DNA from: Welwitschia mirabilis
Lineage: Eukaryota > Gnetophyta > Gnetopsida > Welwitschiales
Direction of reading: 5' to 3'
Length of the DNA stretch: 64,000 bases
NCBI GenBank assembly: GCA_051453625.1
Contig: JBOZIK010000001.1
Coordinates: 85,652,693-85,716,692 of the forward strand
The notes beneath the pieces are model-generated. The model saw only the letters and a list, made by a program, of their open reading frames with translations, did not search any database and was not told the DNA's origin. Below are positions 1-12,045 of the stretch, in pieces (position 1 is the stretch's first letter; the number at the start of each line of letters is the position of its first letter). Made by a program: the position numbers and the translations under genes.

Positions 1-152
1 AATGAGGCAATGGACTTCACAAATGCTGAATAAGATAGTGAAGTAAGAATTCCATAGATATTCGAATGAGGTAGTGGTGATATTTGATTTATCATAAATC
101 ACCTAATGAGATAGTGTGCTTCATAGATCACCAAATAATGCAGTGAAATTAA

Positions 153-191
<39 letters not shown>

Positions 192-280
192 TGAAAATCA
201 CAGATCACTGAATGAGATAGTTGGCTTCATAAATCATCAAATAAGGTAATGGGCTTCATAGATCACCAAATGAGATGGTG
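1..280. repeat. Degenerate ~30-bp minisatellite, cut by window start
   Basis: Variants of a unit reading roughly ggcttcatagatcaccaaat followed by gagatagtg recur head to tail, clearest at 200-285, where the spacing is about 30 bp. Left of the (AT)n run the units are more diverged and irregular. The array continues beyond the left window edge. No coding potential was seen. Confidence 0.7.
145..189. repeat. (AT)n microsatellite
   Basis: Uninterrupted alternating AT run inside the minisatellite. It splits the array into a left and a right part. Confidence 0.95.
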
Positions 281-1916
281 AAGTAATTGAGATATTTTAA
301 AATATATAATGATCATTCTCATTCATAACCATAAGGTCAATGTTTGTGATATGTCATATTATCTTGGAGTCTTTACTTGTCCTTCTTATTTTAAATCTCT
401 AAAATCCTTCCCTATCTTGCTTAATTTTACCTGGAACATAGTAGAAGCTATGAGACTTTCATAGCTATCATCCCATACTTTTGTATGATAGGTGGAGAAT
501 CCAAAGTATAATTGTTGATGTGGGCAAGAGGATGTAAAGGATTAATGTTCTAGCATTATTGGGAAATTTATTAAATAATCTTATATTCTTTCATTGATTC
601 TAAAATATTTTATATAATATGTTTAAGATTTGAGGATATAACATACTTTTCTAGAATAAAGATTTCTTGAAGGAGCTGAAGGGTTAAATTCCATTTTATC
701 ATGTTAATGCTTTCTCAATTGATTAATTAAGCATAGCATTATGGAACTCATTATTGAAATATGAATATTTGATCATATGATCTTAGTGCTTTTCTTGATG
801 AATTTTATTGAGATTCTTGAAGTCTTTAGTTATGTTGATTACCTTGAAATTTTATTAAATATCAGTTATGGATATATTTTCTCAAATTATTTTTAATAAA
901 TTTTGAAGTTGACAATATATTTTATGCATCACTAGCAATATTTGTTAAAACATATTAGCTTAGTTATGAGTATTAATTTGGTAATTATGTCTTTAATTAT
1001 AGAGTTAATAACCATTTATAAATTATTAATTTATAAGTACATTACAACTAGTACATTGAGGTTACATAAAGAGTGATATAATGTAATTAAATAATAATTA
1101 ATTAAGTAGTAAGAGTTATGCTAGAGGACTTAAATGCCATGGAAAAATAATAATTGTCATTTAGTTTTATATTTTTATTAAAATAGTTTCTTAAAATATT
1201 TTAGTTAAAATGTGATTATAGGATGTCATGCCTTGAAATAAATATTAATATTCATTTACCTCCAACTTTTGTAATAATTTAAATCTAATATAAATTAAGT
1301 TTGAAGTAGCACATTATTAATAATTAATTATCATAAGATTATAAATATAAAAGGGGCTAACCATAAATAAAATTTTAATGAAAGTGAAAGATCTACAACC
1401 CCTTAAACTACTTAAGTTATAAATACAATTTGTTACCATTACACCATTAATTCTTTATTGGTAACAAATTGTCTTACTTATAATTTGAGCCTGTGTGACT
1501 TTGATATTTAACCAGGTAATTTAAGTGCTCATCATTCTTCTTTAAGTAAATTTATGAGCATCCTCTATAAAAAATAGGATGGCATGAGCATAGCTGCAAG
1601 ATTGGAACCTTTAATACTAGGTAGAAAGGTGAGAGAAAGAGTGAATATTAGAGTGTTATTTGATTTTCAGAATAGTTCCCTTAAAGTAGATGCATTTGAA
1701 ACACTTCAAAATGTAGACATAATGCTTCAGATGCATCTAAAATGTTTTAAGACATAAACCTAAGGCTTCAGCCTTTAAAAGATAGATGTTACTTTAGAAG
1801 GGTGCTTAGGAAATTGAATTAAGCATTTTATTTTCAGTTGCATTTTAGTCCTTTAAAATGGTTATTAACTTACCTTTTCTATATCATATCAATGAAAATT
1901 AAAGCCCTATCTCATA
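281..1916. other. Unassigned AT-rich stretch
   Basis: No reading frame, RNA gene or recognised element was found on either strand. It holds the hairpin-forming inverted repeat at 1425-1472. The right end abuts, and may include the start of, repeat X1, whose left edge cannot be fixed because its partner copy begins at an assembly gap. Confidence 0.6.
1425..1472. repeat. Perfect 13-bp inverted repeat (hairpin)
   Basis: acaatttgttacc (1425-1437) pairs exactly with ggtaacaaattgt (1460-1472) across a 22-nt loop. Pairing extends imperfectly outward into ttataa-type flanks. It could be a small MITE-like hairpin or a chance structure; no target duplication was found. Confidence 0.8.
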
Positions 1917-3220
1917 ATATTTCTTCCTAATCTGTCTAACCACACATCTTTTCTTAAGGACGATTCTTCTTTAAAAAATAATCCTTAATATTTTCCTTCT
2001 TATTCCTCTGACACACGATTATGAAATGCATTTTTTTTTGGGAAAAATAAATGTTTGTACTTATAAGATGTAATGCTATATTTTGGGTTGAACATGAAGC
2101 AAGAGCATAAGAGTGCAATTTTAACACCATTAAAATAAGATTCTTTAGGTTAGAGTTACACTTAATGGCATTTCTCTCTTTTTTTTTGGTCAATAAAATG
2201 TTTCTCTTCTCTTCATGGAATATAATCACATGGTGTTTACCTTTGAGGAGCTCTTTCTTTCAAGCAATATTTCTTTACATTTTGGCCTTTTGAATTCTAA
2301 TGTCTCTTCTCAGTGCAATTTTTAATTTTGTAGTACTGAGTTGACCATCACCAATTGCATATAGTTGTTATTTAGACTTTGAAATTTCATCATTTTATAG
2401 AGTTATCAAGTGGGTTAACATCCATGTGTCTGCATCTTTCTCATGTTTTTTCTACCCAACATTTTCATTTTTACATAGTATTTTCGTTTCTACATGGTGT
2501 TTTCTTTATGCTTAATGCTCACCTCTCTTATGTCTTGACGTCCATTAATGACTCTATTTCCTTAATATTTTCTTAATTCCACCACATAGTTAAATATCCT
2601 TTTTTTGGGTCCTAATCATGTAAGGCTCTACATCACCTACAAAAGTTCATAGTCCTTGCTCCCTTGATCAACCAATCTCTCTACCTAGTCCATGTTTTGG
2701 ATTTTTTAGGGCATTAACACTAGAAATGCGTCTTAATATTAAGAAAGTTAGAATGTGTGGTGAAGTCTATTATTCTAATAGTGTAGAAAATAATAGGTCA
2801 TAAGTTCAAATCCATTGCATGCCATTTCATTTCTAAATAAATCCATTCAGCTATGTCCTCCTTTAGTCATCAAAATTAGATATGCGTTTTCATATGATTT
2901 ATATGTAGCTTAGTGATATTAATATAGTTTATTTATAATATTTCAAGAGAAATATAAATAATTATTAAATATAAGCCTAGATCTAAGCCTTAGGATGTTA
3001 TTTCCTTTTTGTGAAATTGAGTTAATTTTAATTATATTTTTCCCTTAATTTATCAGAATTCTTAGGACAAATTACTACTCTTAATAAAAATGTATCTCTC
3101 AATTTCATTTTGTGATAAGTAACATTGCTAGAATAATAGATCTAATTTTATTAAATTGGAAAATTTTAATCTTAATTTAAAGTTAATATTATTCCTATCA
3201 TAAATTTCTAGTTATTCTTC
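1917..3220. repeat. Direct repeat X, copy 1 (LTR-like)
   Basis: The stretch matches 3321-4620 throughout with scattered substitutions and small indels, including shared landmarks such as ttataagatgtaatgct and aataggtcataag. Short open frames at equivalent places in both copies (2379-2576 and 3797-4057) give similar peptides, which the DNA homology explains. The copy is cut by the gap at 3221. Because copy 2 ends beside a primer-binding-like sequence, X is probably a long terminal repeat, but its terminal TG was not located. Confidence 0.6.
2735..2815 (+). other. tRNA-like (SINE-like) module in X1
   Basis: A pol III B-box-like agttcaaatcc (about 2802-2812) lies about 45 bp after a degraded A-box-like region (about 2757-2772). 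The better preserved A box is in the X2 copy. It is read as a tRNA-derived relic carried inside repeat X, not a functional tRNA: no cloverleaf closes. Confidence 0.4.
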
Positions 3221-3320
3221 NNNNNNNNNNNNNNNNNNNNNNNNNNNNNNNNNNNNNNNNNNNNNNNNNNNNNNNNNNNNNNNNNNNNNNNNNNNNNNNN
3301 NNNNNNNNNNNNNNNNNNNN
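3221..3320. other. Assembly gap, 100 N
   Basis: The gap lies exactly where repeat X copy 1 ends and copy 2 begins mid-unit, so sequence is probably missing or two copies were abutted. Confidence 0.95.
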
Positions 3321-4964
3321 AGTATTTCTTCCTCAAGCTATCTATCTGTGCATCTTTTTTTAAGGATGATTTTTCTCAAAAAAAAAAAAACCTTGGTGCT
3401 TTCCTTCTTGTTCCTTTGGCATATAATTATGAAATTCCTTTTTTAGGGGAAAAATAAATATTTGTATTTATAAGATGTAATGCTACATTTTTAGGTTGAA
3501 CAAGAAGCGAGAGCATGAGAGTGCAATGTTAACACAAATGAAATGCGATTGTTGGGGTTGTAGTTGCACTTAATGGTATTTGTATTCTTTTTTTGGTCAG
3601 TAAAATGTTTCTGTTCTCTTAATGGAATATAGTTGCATGGTATTTATCTTTGAGGATCTTTTTCTTTTGAGTAGCATTTCTTTACTCTTTGGCCTCTTGA
3701 ATTCTAGTGTCTCTTCTTAGCGTTATTCTAGTCTATGTAATATTAAGTTGATCACCATCAATTGCATATCATTATCATTTAGACTTTAAAATTTCAGTGT
3801 TTTATAGAGTTATCAATTGGGATGCATCCATATGTCTACATCTTCCTCCTCTTTGTTCTACACAATGCTTCTGCTTTTATGTAGTATTTTCATTTCTTCA
3901 TAGTGTTATCTTTATGCTCAATGCTCACCTCCCTCATGTCTTAACGCCCATCAATGATTCTATTTCCTTAATATCTCCTTCATTTTATTACATAGTTGAA
4001 TCTCCTTTTTGTTGTCCTATTTGGGTAAGGCCCTACATTGCCCATCAAAGTTCATAGTCCCTACTCCCTTATTAAACCAATCTCTCTCCCTAGTCAGTGT
4101 TTTGAGTGTTTCGGGGCATTGACATCAGAAATGTATAATCTTAAGCAAGTTAGAACATGCAGCGCAGTCGGTTATTCCAAAAGCAGAGTAACTAATAGGT
4201 CATAAGCTTAAATCCGATGCATGCCATTTCATTTTTAAATAAATCCATTAGGCTATGTCCTCCTTTAGTCATTAAAATTAGGTATGCCCTTTCATATGAT
4301 TTAGATGTAGCTTAGGGATATTGATATAATTTTTTTCCAATATTTTAGGACAAATATAGAATGATTATTAAATATAATCCTAGGTCTAAGTGTTAGGGTA
4401 TTATTTCCTTTCTGTGAAATTAAGTTATTTTTAATTAGTCCCTTAGTTTATCAAAATTCTTAGGACAAATAAACTACTCTTAATAAAATTATATCTCTCA
4501 ATTTCTTTTGTGATAAGTTATGTTGCTATAATAATAGTCCTAATTTTATTAAATTAAAAAAATTTAATCTTAATTTATATTTAATATTATTCCTAACATA
4601 AATTGATAATTATTATTCAATTTTCACATGACATTTATGTGCATATTTGGTTAATAGTTATGTGGACTCAACTTATGGGCATATTTTAATTTAATCATAT
4701 GGAAAATATAGCCTTAGGTTTTATAATGAATTTAATAAGAACATCTCACATATATCCAACTTAATCAATAAGATTTTATAATGATGATTTTATCATTAAT
4801 TAGATCATACATCTTTATAATACATCTTAGTCTAATAATATTTCTTTAAAATCTCAATGGTAATTTTTTGGCATTCAAGTTTCAATTAATTTAAAACCTA
4901 AGTGTTACATTTTAGTATCATATAAAGAGGAAAATTTTAAGTGCAAAAATTTAGGGCATTTCAT
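3321..4964 (+). repeat. Direct repeat X, copy 2; candidate LTR ending before a PBS
   Basis: This second copy of X runs past the point where copy 1 is lost to the gap. It ends in ttagggcatttca, directly followed by a primer-binding-like sequence, the layout of the 3' end of a 5' LTR in Ty3/gypsy elements primed by tRNA-Met. The DNA after the PBS does not belong to a matching internal region but soon becomes the truncated Athila pol relic A, so the junction is probably chimeric. Confidence 0.5.
4140..4217 (+). other. tRNA-like (SINE-like) module in X2
   Basis: agcgcagtcggtt (4161-4173) resembles a pol III A box, and ataagcttaaatcc (about 4201-4214) is a decayed B box about 45 bp downstream. 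The same module sits at the same place in X1, so it entered before X was duplicated. Confidence 0.45.
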
Positions 4965-4980
4965 TTGGTATCAAAGTGTC
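4965..4980 (+). promoter_or_regulatory. Primer-binding-site-like sequence (tRNA-iMet type)
   Basis: ttggtatcaaagtgtc resembles the TGGTATCAGAGC type of plant LTR-element PBS, complementary to the 3' end of initiator tRNA-Met, with a few mismatches. It follows the putative LTR end in X2. Confidence 0.55.
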
Positions 4981-5084
4981 AAAGTGTGAAGATTTTCAAC
5001 TGTAGAATTTTTGGAGTATTACATAATTAATACTTTCTTGTGGATTTTGTAGTTTTGAATATGGAAAAGATAACAAATGAGTTA

Positions 5085-7990
5085 ATACTTATTATCTTAA
5101 GAAGACCTTTCCTAGAAAATTAAATGCTTTATTTATTTATAGAAATGGTTTGAGTAAAATATCCTTTGACAATATGATGATAGAATTAAATGTTTTTAAT
5201 TCCCTAAAATTACCTGCCAATGATTATAAAATATGACATGTGGGTAGGATAGAAATCCTTCTAGATAACCAAGGACCCTTCACTCACTTTCATAAAAATA
5301 ATGCCTTAGACTATCCTTAAGAGTAAGAAGCATACACAATCACTCAAGATGAAACTCCCATGAAAATTAAAACTCTTCAAAAAGGTATTAAATATACTTT
5401 CTTAGAAGATAATTCCATCTTCCCAATAATGATCAATTATTTATTATTGACATTAGAATAAACCAAATTACTAAACCTCTTAAGGAAACATAAGCAAGAA
5501 ATAGGATAAATGTTTTTTGATATTAGAATCATTGATCTTGGTATTTGCATGCATCACATTTACTTGGAAGAAAATGTTAAGCCATGCTTAGAATTACAAT
5601 GAAGGGAAAACCCTATCATAAAAGAGGTAGTGAAGAATAAATTGATCAAACTCTTAGACAATGAAATCATCTACTTCATCTCAGATAGTGAATGAATAAT
5701 TTCAAATCAAATAGTAAAATAATCTAGAATTATCCTTATACTAAATTAACATAATAAATTTATCCCCACTACATCCACAATTAAATATAAAATGTTCATA
5801 GATTATAAAAACCAAATGCCATCTTAAGAAAGGATCATTTTCCTCTCCCATTTTCTAATTAAATCTTAGAACAGCTTCTAAAATATCCTTTTTAGTACTT
5901 TATAAATGTGTATTAAGGGTACAATAAAAAAGAAATCATCCATGAAGACCAACATTAAACCACATTTAACTATCCTTATGGAATCTTTATGTATAAAAAA
6001 ATGTCTTTTGATTTATTCAATGTGTCTTTAACATTTTAATTTTACATGATTAAAATTATCTCTAATTTATTAGACTCATGCATTAAAATATTTATAAATG
6101 ATTTATCTATTTATATGGTCTATTTCAACCATTGGCCTTATAGCTTAGAACATGTCCTTATGCAATATATAGAGAAAAAAGCCTTGTATTAAATTGGGGA
6201 AAATTTCATTTCATGGTTAATAAAGGCATAGTTTTAGGACATATTATCTCTTCACTCCTATTATTCAACTATCTAATTAGAAGTCATACTTCGAACTTAC
6301 ATGCAATGCTAGTAATTATGCAGTTGGAGTTGTGTTAGAGTAATGAATAGATAGAAAATAAACTATAATACCTCTAATGTCAATAAGCTTTTGATGAACT
6401 TAAGAGAAAACTTATCTCCACTCCTATTATTCAACATCTAATTAGAAGATACACTTTAAACTTACATGTAATACTAGAAATTATGCAGTTGGAGTTGTGT
6501 TAGAGTAAAGAATAGATAGAAAATCAACTATAGTTTATTATGTAATTAAAATTCTAAGCAACACTAAATTAAATCATTGTATCACTAAAAAAGAGCTTTT
6601 TGCCATAGTCTATGCCTTCAAAAAATTTAGGCAACACCTATTGGGCTCTAAGGTAAAACCATTTAGCCCTTATATATCTATTTGCTAAAAAGGACTTAAA
6701 AACTAGATTAATCTAATGGGTCATCCTTTTGTAGGAGTTTCATTTAGAAACTAAGGATAAAAAATGATTTAATAATGTAGTTTTAGATCATTTTTAATGA
6801 ATAGGACTTTAATTTAAAAATTAATGATAAAAAAGGATTTCATAATATAGTTTTAGATCATTTTGTATGAATAACTTAAGAAAACTTGTAAACATCCCTT
6901 CCCATTGATGAGACCTTTCTTGAAGAATACCTCTTCTTAGTTTTGAAAATACCTTGATTCATTGATATTACAAATCACTTATTTCATAACAATAGACTAT
7001 TAATTATTAAAAAAATTACTAGATTAGGCTAAATACTTCTTTTGGAATAGTCCTTATTTATTTAAGTATTTCCCAGATTAAGTCATTTATAAATGCATTC
7101 CTCAATCTAAAACTCATGAGATTCCTAAGTGTTATCATTGTAAGCCTTATAATGGATATTATTCTAGTAATAAAACCAACATGAAAATTAAGAAATCTTG
7201 TTTTTATTAATCATCTATTTTTAAAGATTCCTACCTCTAATACAAAACTTATTAAAATTTACAAAAGCTTAATAACCTTTCATAGAAACATATGATGCCT
7301 TTAAACTCCATTCTCATTATATAACCCTTTGATATTTGAAGAATTAACTTTCAGATCCATATCCTTCTTCAAATAGATATCATTACATTCTTGTTTGCAT
7401 TGATTATGATATTAAATGCATGAAAGTATTACTTATCAATCAAATGATGTGCAAACAGTGCTAAAAATCTTAAAGGAAAACATATTAATGAGATTTAGTT
7501 GTTCTTAGATTTTGATAAATGATAGGAAGACTTACGTTTGCAATAATATATTTAATAATATTCTCACTAAGTATGGGATCACTCATAAAGTTAAATTACT
7601 AATCAAGTTGAGGATACAAATAGAAAAATTAAAAACATTTTGTAAAAGCTAGTAAACTCAACTAGAAAATACTAGCTTTTAAGCTTAATGACTTTTTATG
7701 GACCTATTGAATAGCTTATAAGATACCTTTAAGAATATTTTTATTTAGGATAGTCTATGTAAATCCTTGTTGGTTACTGGTAGATCTTGAATATAAAGCA
7801 TATTAGGAAATTAAAATTGTGAATTTAGATCATGAGGTAGCAAGAAAGAGAAGGGTCATTCAACTCAATGAGATAGATAAAATTAGGAATGATGCTTATG
7901 CAAATATGAAAATCTAAATAAAGGATGAATGAATTACATGATTGAAACATCCTTAGGAAAACATTTCAACAAGAAGAACTAGTTTTTCTA
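5085..7990 (+). pseudogene. Athila-lineage pol relic (element A), PR C-term to integrase
   Basis: Reading across stops and frameshifts gives, in order: a protease C-terminus (RRPFLE near 5100); the RT entry ICMHHIYLEENVKP (about 5545-5585) and KEVVKNKLIKLLDNEIIYFI; the RT palm FINDLSIY (6091-6114) in place of the family's FMDD; RNase H (KKELFAIVYAF near 6590); the integrase zinc-finger segment CIPQSKTHEIPKCYHC (about 7095-7145); an eroded core; and a C-terminal RRVIQLNEIDKIRNDAYANM segment (about 7840-7910). These motifs are typical of Athila-type polyproteins. Gag and most of the protease are absent on the 5' side. Stops are mostly at former Gln and Trp codons. The frame is dead, and the RT carries Asn for the first catalytic Asp of the FMDD motif. 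Confidence 0.85.
6251..6534 (+). repeat. 166-bp-period tandem duplication inside the RNase H of A
   Basis: 6251-6368 and 6417-6534 are near-identical. Both contain ttatgcagttggagttgtgt and encode the ASNYAVGVVL segment of RNase H. A duplicated enzyme core cannot be functional, so it arose after, or caused, the death of the element. Confidence 0.8.
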
Positions 7991-8145
7991 TCCATTTGAT
8001 GGTTATATTTATTTCCAAAAAAACTAGTATCTAATTGGAAAGGTTTATTTCTAATTAAAAAAAGTGTTGCCAAATGGTGTGTTTCTCATCAAAAGCACTA
8101 AAAATCAGTAACAATTCAAATTTATTATACATCTCCTTATACATT
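7991..8145 (+). other. Short pol-to-LTR spacer of A
   Basis: A few residues of a former polyprotein C-terminus can be read (near 8076, NGVFLIKSTKNQ). No env-like frame follows before repeat R1. Confidence 0.4.
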
Positions 8146-9510
8146 GTCATCCACCCCTTCCATTGACTTATGAATGTATGAGACTTATAAAACTAGGTTA
8201 ATGGCCTTTAACAAAAATTAACAATAAGAAATCTCGCTATCATTTCAAGTAAGCGTTATGATTAAGTACACTTATGTGTTTTTAAGAAACATGTATGCTT
8301 ATTTTAAGTCTTATTATTAAAATCACATTCATTTAAAGTCCCTGATTTTGATTAATATGGATGAAAAGGTGGAATCTACCTTTGTATTACATTCTTTATG
8401 TTTAAAGCATTTTAAGGGGAGCAAGATTCTTCTTGATTAGTCTAATAAGCCAGTAACCCCTCTTATGTGTATAAAAATACATATATGAAAAAGAAAATAA
8501 AAAGAAAGATATAATATATCTTCTCCAAATCATATCTTATTAATCACTTAATTATATTTATTTAACTACATTAGGGTTGTGAATGCTTACCGGTAATGTG
8601 TCTCTAATGGTTTATTGGTGATAAAATCAATTACATTAGGATTATAGATTCTCATTGGTAATGCAACACTAGTTTTTTTTTAAACAAACATGCTTAAATA
8701 TAGGGGAATAAAATGTTATAACACCACACTCTCAATGTATTTCAAAATGCCAAAAATAGAGGATATATATGTTGGTTGTAAAAGGAAAAATAATGAAAAG
8801 AAAAAGGTAGGAATTGGGGACCTTCTATGTTTTTTTGTTTTTTAACTTTCATACTTAAGACTTACTACAATTTATTAAATTCCTATAAGTTATTTGGTTG
8901 ATAATGTGCTTATTTGATAGTGATATCCATTTAAAAAAAAACAAAAATAAAATAAAGATCATTAACTTAAGTAGGTTATATTCCTTATTCATCATTTGTA
9001 TGATTAATTCCTTTACCATACCTTCATTTTCCATCTCCATCATCCATTCCACTTCATTTCCATATCATAAGAAATAAATATCATAAGGCATAAACTATTT
9101 TTATGGATTAAAGTTTTACTTAACATTTTTAAAAAGAAATAAAAAGGGTTATCTCACATTGGGTAGTTTTCTTTTATGTATCTTAGTTACATTATTGTTC
9201 AACCTTTCCTTTTAATAAAAGAACTTATCAATATTTTTCTAAGTATATGTTCTCAAAATAATTTAAAATTTCTATGATAAAACTTTAAGAATAAAGTTTG
9301 TTTTGATTAGAGAGTATGACATCCATTTTTTAAAAATTTTTAAATTTTGATGTCTTAATTTTAGAAAATTGGTTATAAAGTTTTCAAAGATATATCATTT
9401 TTTACACTTGAGTGTTTTTTCTTTAAAAATGTTTTTCATTTTAATCATTTCATTATCAATTTTTAGCTAAGAGTCTAATAAAAGTTTGGTTAAATGTGCA
9501 CTAACATGAA
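8146..9510 (+). repeat. Long repeat R1, probable LTR shared by A and B
   Basis: It matches 12046-13194 and continues to match 43497-43720, so the same repeat exists intact here and interrupted there. Landmarks shared with R2 include aggttaatggccttta (near 8200 and 12095) and aatatggatgaaaa (near 8356 and 12250). Intact length is about 1365 bp; the two parts of R2 total about 1373 bp. It lies 3' of the A pol and 5' of the B gag, as an LTR joining two tandem elements would. Terminal TG/CA and a PBS after it were not recognisable. Confidence 0.7.
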
Positions 9511-9519
9511 AAGATTGAA

Positions 9520-11440
9520 TTTGCTCATCCTTTTCCTATTATCCCTAGAAAAAAAGGCTAAATAATAACTCTATATCCTTAACCTCTTATCCATTAAAAC
9601 TTGATCTAATTTAATCAAATCCTTCCTTTCTAAATTTCTCCAAAACTATAAAATGAATTCTTTAAGATCAAAGATAATGAATTATTAATAAAAGAATTAT
9701 GAGACTTTTTTCCAAGCCTTAGAGAGGTATGGTAATTTGCTTCAAAAGTATCAATAACATAGATTCAAGTCAAGGATGAAAATTAGCTTCTTTTATGATG
9801 GGTTCTCTATAGACAGTATACAGTTAGTTAATATGATGCATAGGAGTAATTTCCTTAGTCTTCCACTAGATAAAGTTTGGGACTACCTCAAACCCATGGT
9901 AGAGAGCTCTAAGAATTGAAAAAAGATAAATAAACCATCCAAATATTATCATCTTGTTATATCCCCAAGTATGTTCAAATCACATAATATATTTAAGGTT
10001 AACAATAGGATAGATGATTTAATAAGAAGAGTAGAATCATTGTTTGCCTTACTTGCACCTTTACCTATAAGACTTAAATTCCTAATTTTCCATATACACT
10101 CACACTAAATAGCCAAGTGTTCTTTCATCCCCATCTTTTAAAGCATAGTAAATGATCAAGATAATGTAGTAGGATACTAGTGGTAAAATTAAAAAATACC
10201 CTTATTTGAATACCTAAAATCCTAGGTAGAGGAACCACCCTAATGTTTCTTGGAGACAAAATAACTCATAGAGTAAAAATCACAATAACCAATCAAGAAA
10301 TCCATTTCCTTCATCAGCTTCCCATCCCTTTCAATTAAACCACTAAAGTTCCTATTCTTCTATCTTATTGGAGGAATTATTAAGAAACTTCATGGACACT
10401 CAAGTTGAGAATAACTATGATTAAACTAAATATGATGATAAAAAAAAACTCTTAAGTAACATTTCTTCACCTTAAGCAATATTGAACAAACCACTCAAAT
10501 ACAAATCAAATTGAAGTAGTTAGACTCATAGAAAGATTAGAGTTTACTCATATTTAAGAAACTAATGCCATTCTTCTATAAAATGTCAAAGAGATAAATC
10601 AAGAAATAGAATTGAGTTAATATAAAGATGAAGAATTAGCTATTGCATTAAATGTGGGAAATGGAAAAAGTAAATACCATAAAGACACCTACAACTTATT
10701 ATATAGAATCTTTCTCCTTTCCCCAACAATTGAATGATAAAATAGTAAAGTAGTTAGAAGCACCTTTTCCTACCTACTGAGATCCTTTACTAATTTCATA
10801 ATAACTTAGAAAGGAGAACATATAAAAATAATAGTTGGAGGCCTATGAGATTTTTAAGAAAGTTAAAATCAACATAACTCTTCTAAAAGTAATAAAATAA
10901 ATGCCCTGATATGAAAAATTCCTTAAAGACATGTGCACAGTGAAAAGGTAAATGAATATCAAAAGTAAAGACTTTTTATCTTAATAGACTAGCATGATTA
11001 TACAAAATAAACTTCTACCTAGGTATAAAGATTCTAAGTGCCTAAGGATAGCCATTACAATTGAAAACAAAAACATTAAGCAAACCTTGTTAGATCTTGA
11101 AGTGAGTGTTAATATTCTACCCCTTTATGTGTATAAGAAACTTGGCTTAAATGATCTTAAAAATACTAAAGTCCAATTCCAATTAGTCAATAACTCTTTA
11201 AAGTTGTTATTAGGAATAATTGAAGACATAATAATTTGAGTATATAATTGTTATTTTCCAATGGATTTTATTATTTTAAAAATAAAAATAATAAAACATA
11301 ATTTATTTCCAATCATTTTAGGAATATCTTTCCTAACAACATCCAATACTCTTATTAATTTTAGGAATTATCAATTGCAAATATCATTTGATAGTATAAC
11401 TATGAACTTGAATATTTTCAACATAATAAACTTAACTTAA
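9520..11440 (+). pseudogene. Athila-lineage gag-protease relic (element B)
   Basis: Gag: the segment ELFQALERYGNLLQKY (about 9685-9745), followed by RMKISFFYDGFSIDS and MVESSKN, has the pattern of Athila gag (ELIRESWERF..LL, FYNGL). KFLKDMCT-type residues are read near 10915-10935. Protease: an open stretch at 10994-11239 holds LLDLEVSVNILPLYVYKKLG (about 11089-11148), the DLGAS-type aspartic protease site with the catalytic Asp kept and the GA eroded to EV. It is followed by the PR C-terminus PIILGISFLTTSNTLINFRN (about 11310-11370) and LNIFN (about 11410-11424). The DTG/DLGAS protease sits at the gag end as in plant Ty3/gypsy elements. Confidence 0.8.
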
Positions 11441-12045
11441 CAAAGTTAATTTTATTAATGAAATTTATAACTCTAAATGTTTTGCTTATAAGCTAAATAT
11501 TTCATGATATTCTTTATCATTTAATGTTAAATCCAATGATATCATGGAAATAACTCTTTTTATGATTTGGAATTACCTCATAAAATTCTAGAAATTATTT
11601 ATTTTAATTTCATCAAACATCCTTTTAAGAAAGGTGTTTTACATGATATTTTACAAAAGCATAAAAACATCATAGACTAGAACACATCTGACTTTGAATG
11701 TTTGGATACAACTGCTTGCAATTCCAATATTTTATTTAAATTTTTGAACTTTTGTATAGATTTTTGCATCTAAAAATTTTCTCCATCCTATGCCATAACT
11801 TAACTCTTATTTTTCCCACTCTAAACCCAGTAGTTATAATGCTTTCAAGTTTTCTTTCTAGCATACCAATGAAGAAACTCATGATGGATAAAACATGAAT
11901 TGCTTAATTTATTCCACAAGAAAATAAGTGCTATCAAAAGATTTCTTCATCATGGAAACTCCAAAGCATTACCACCTATTCAATCATCTCATTAAGCCTT
12001 CTTATTCCCCATTTCATTTTCCAATAACTTCATTAACTTAATAAA
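11441..12045 (+). pseudogene. Remnant RT start of B, rest of pol deleted
   Basis: VLHDILQKHKNIID (about 11636-11677) matches the linker just before the Athila RT (LL.vLr.HK.AIGW). Within about 350 bp of this point the sequence enters repeat R2, so RT, RNase H and integrase are missing. This is the reciprocal of element A, which keeps those domains and lacks gag. Confidence 0.6.

Noticed and set aside
1-280. The repeat array at the window start as a CRISPR array.
   Set aside because: There are no unique spacers of constant length; the units are contiguous and degenerate, and the context is a plant genome.
2379-4057. Similar short peptides in X1 and X2 as a conserved small protein family.
   Set aside because: The similarity is fully explained by DNA-level duplication; frames are not better conserved than their surroundings.
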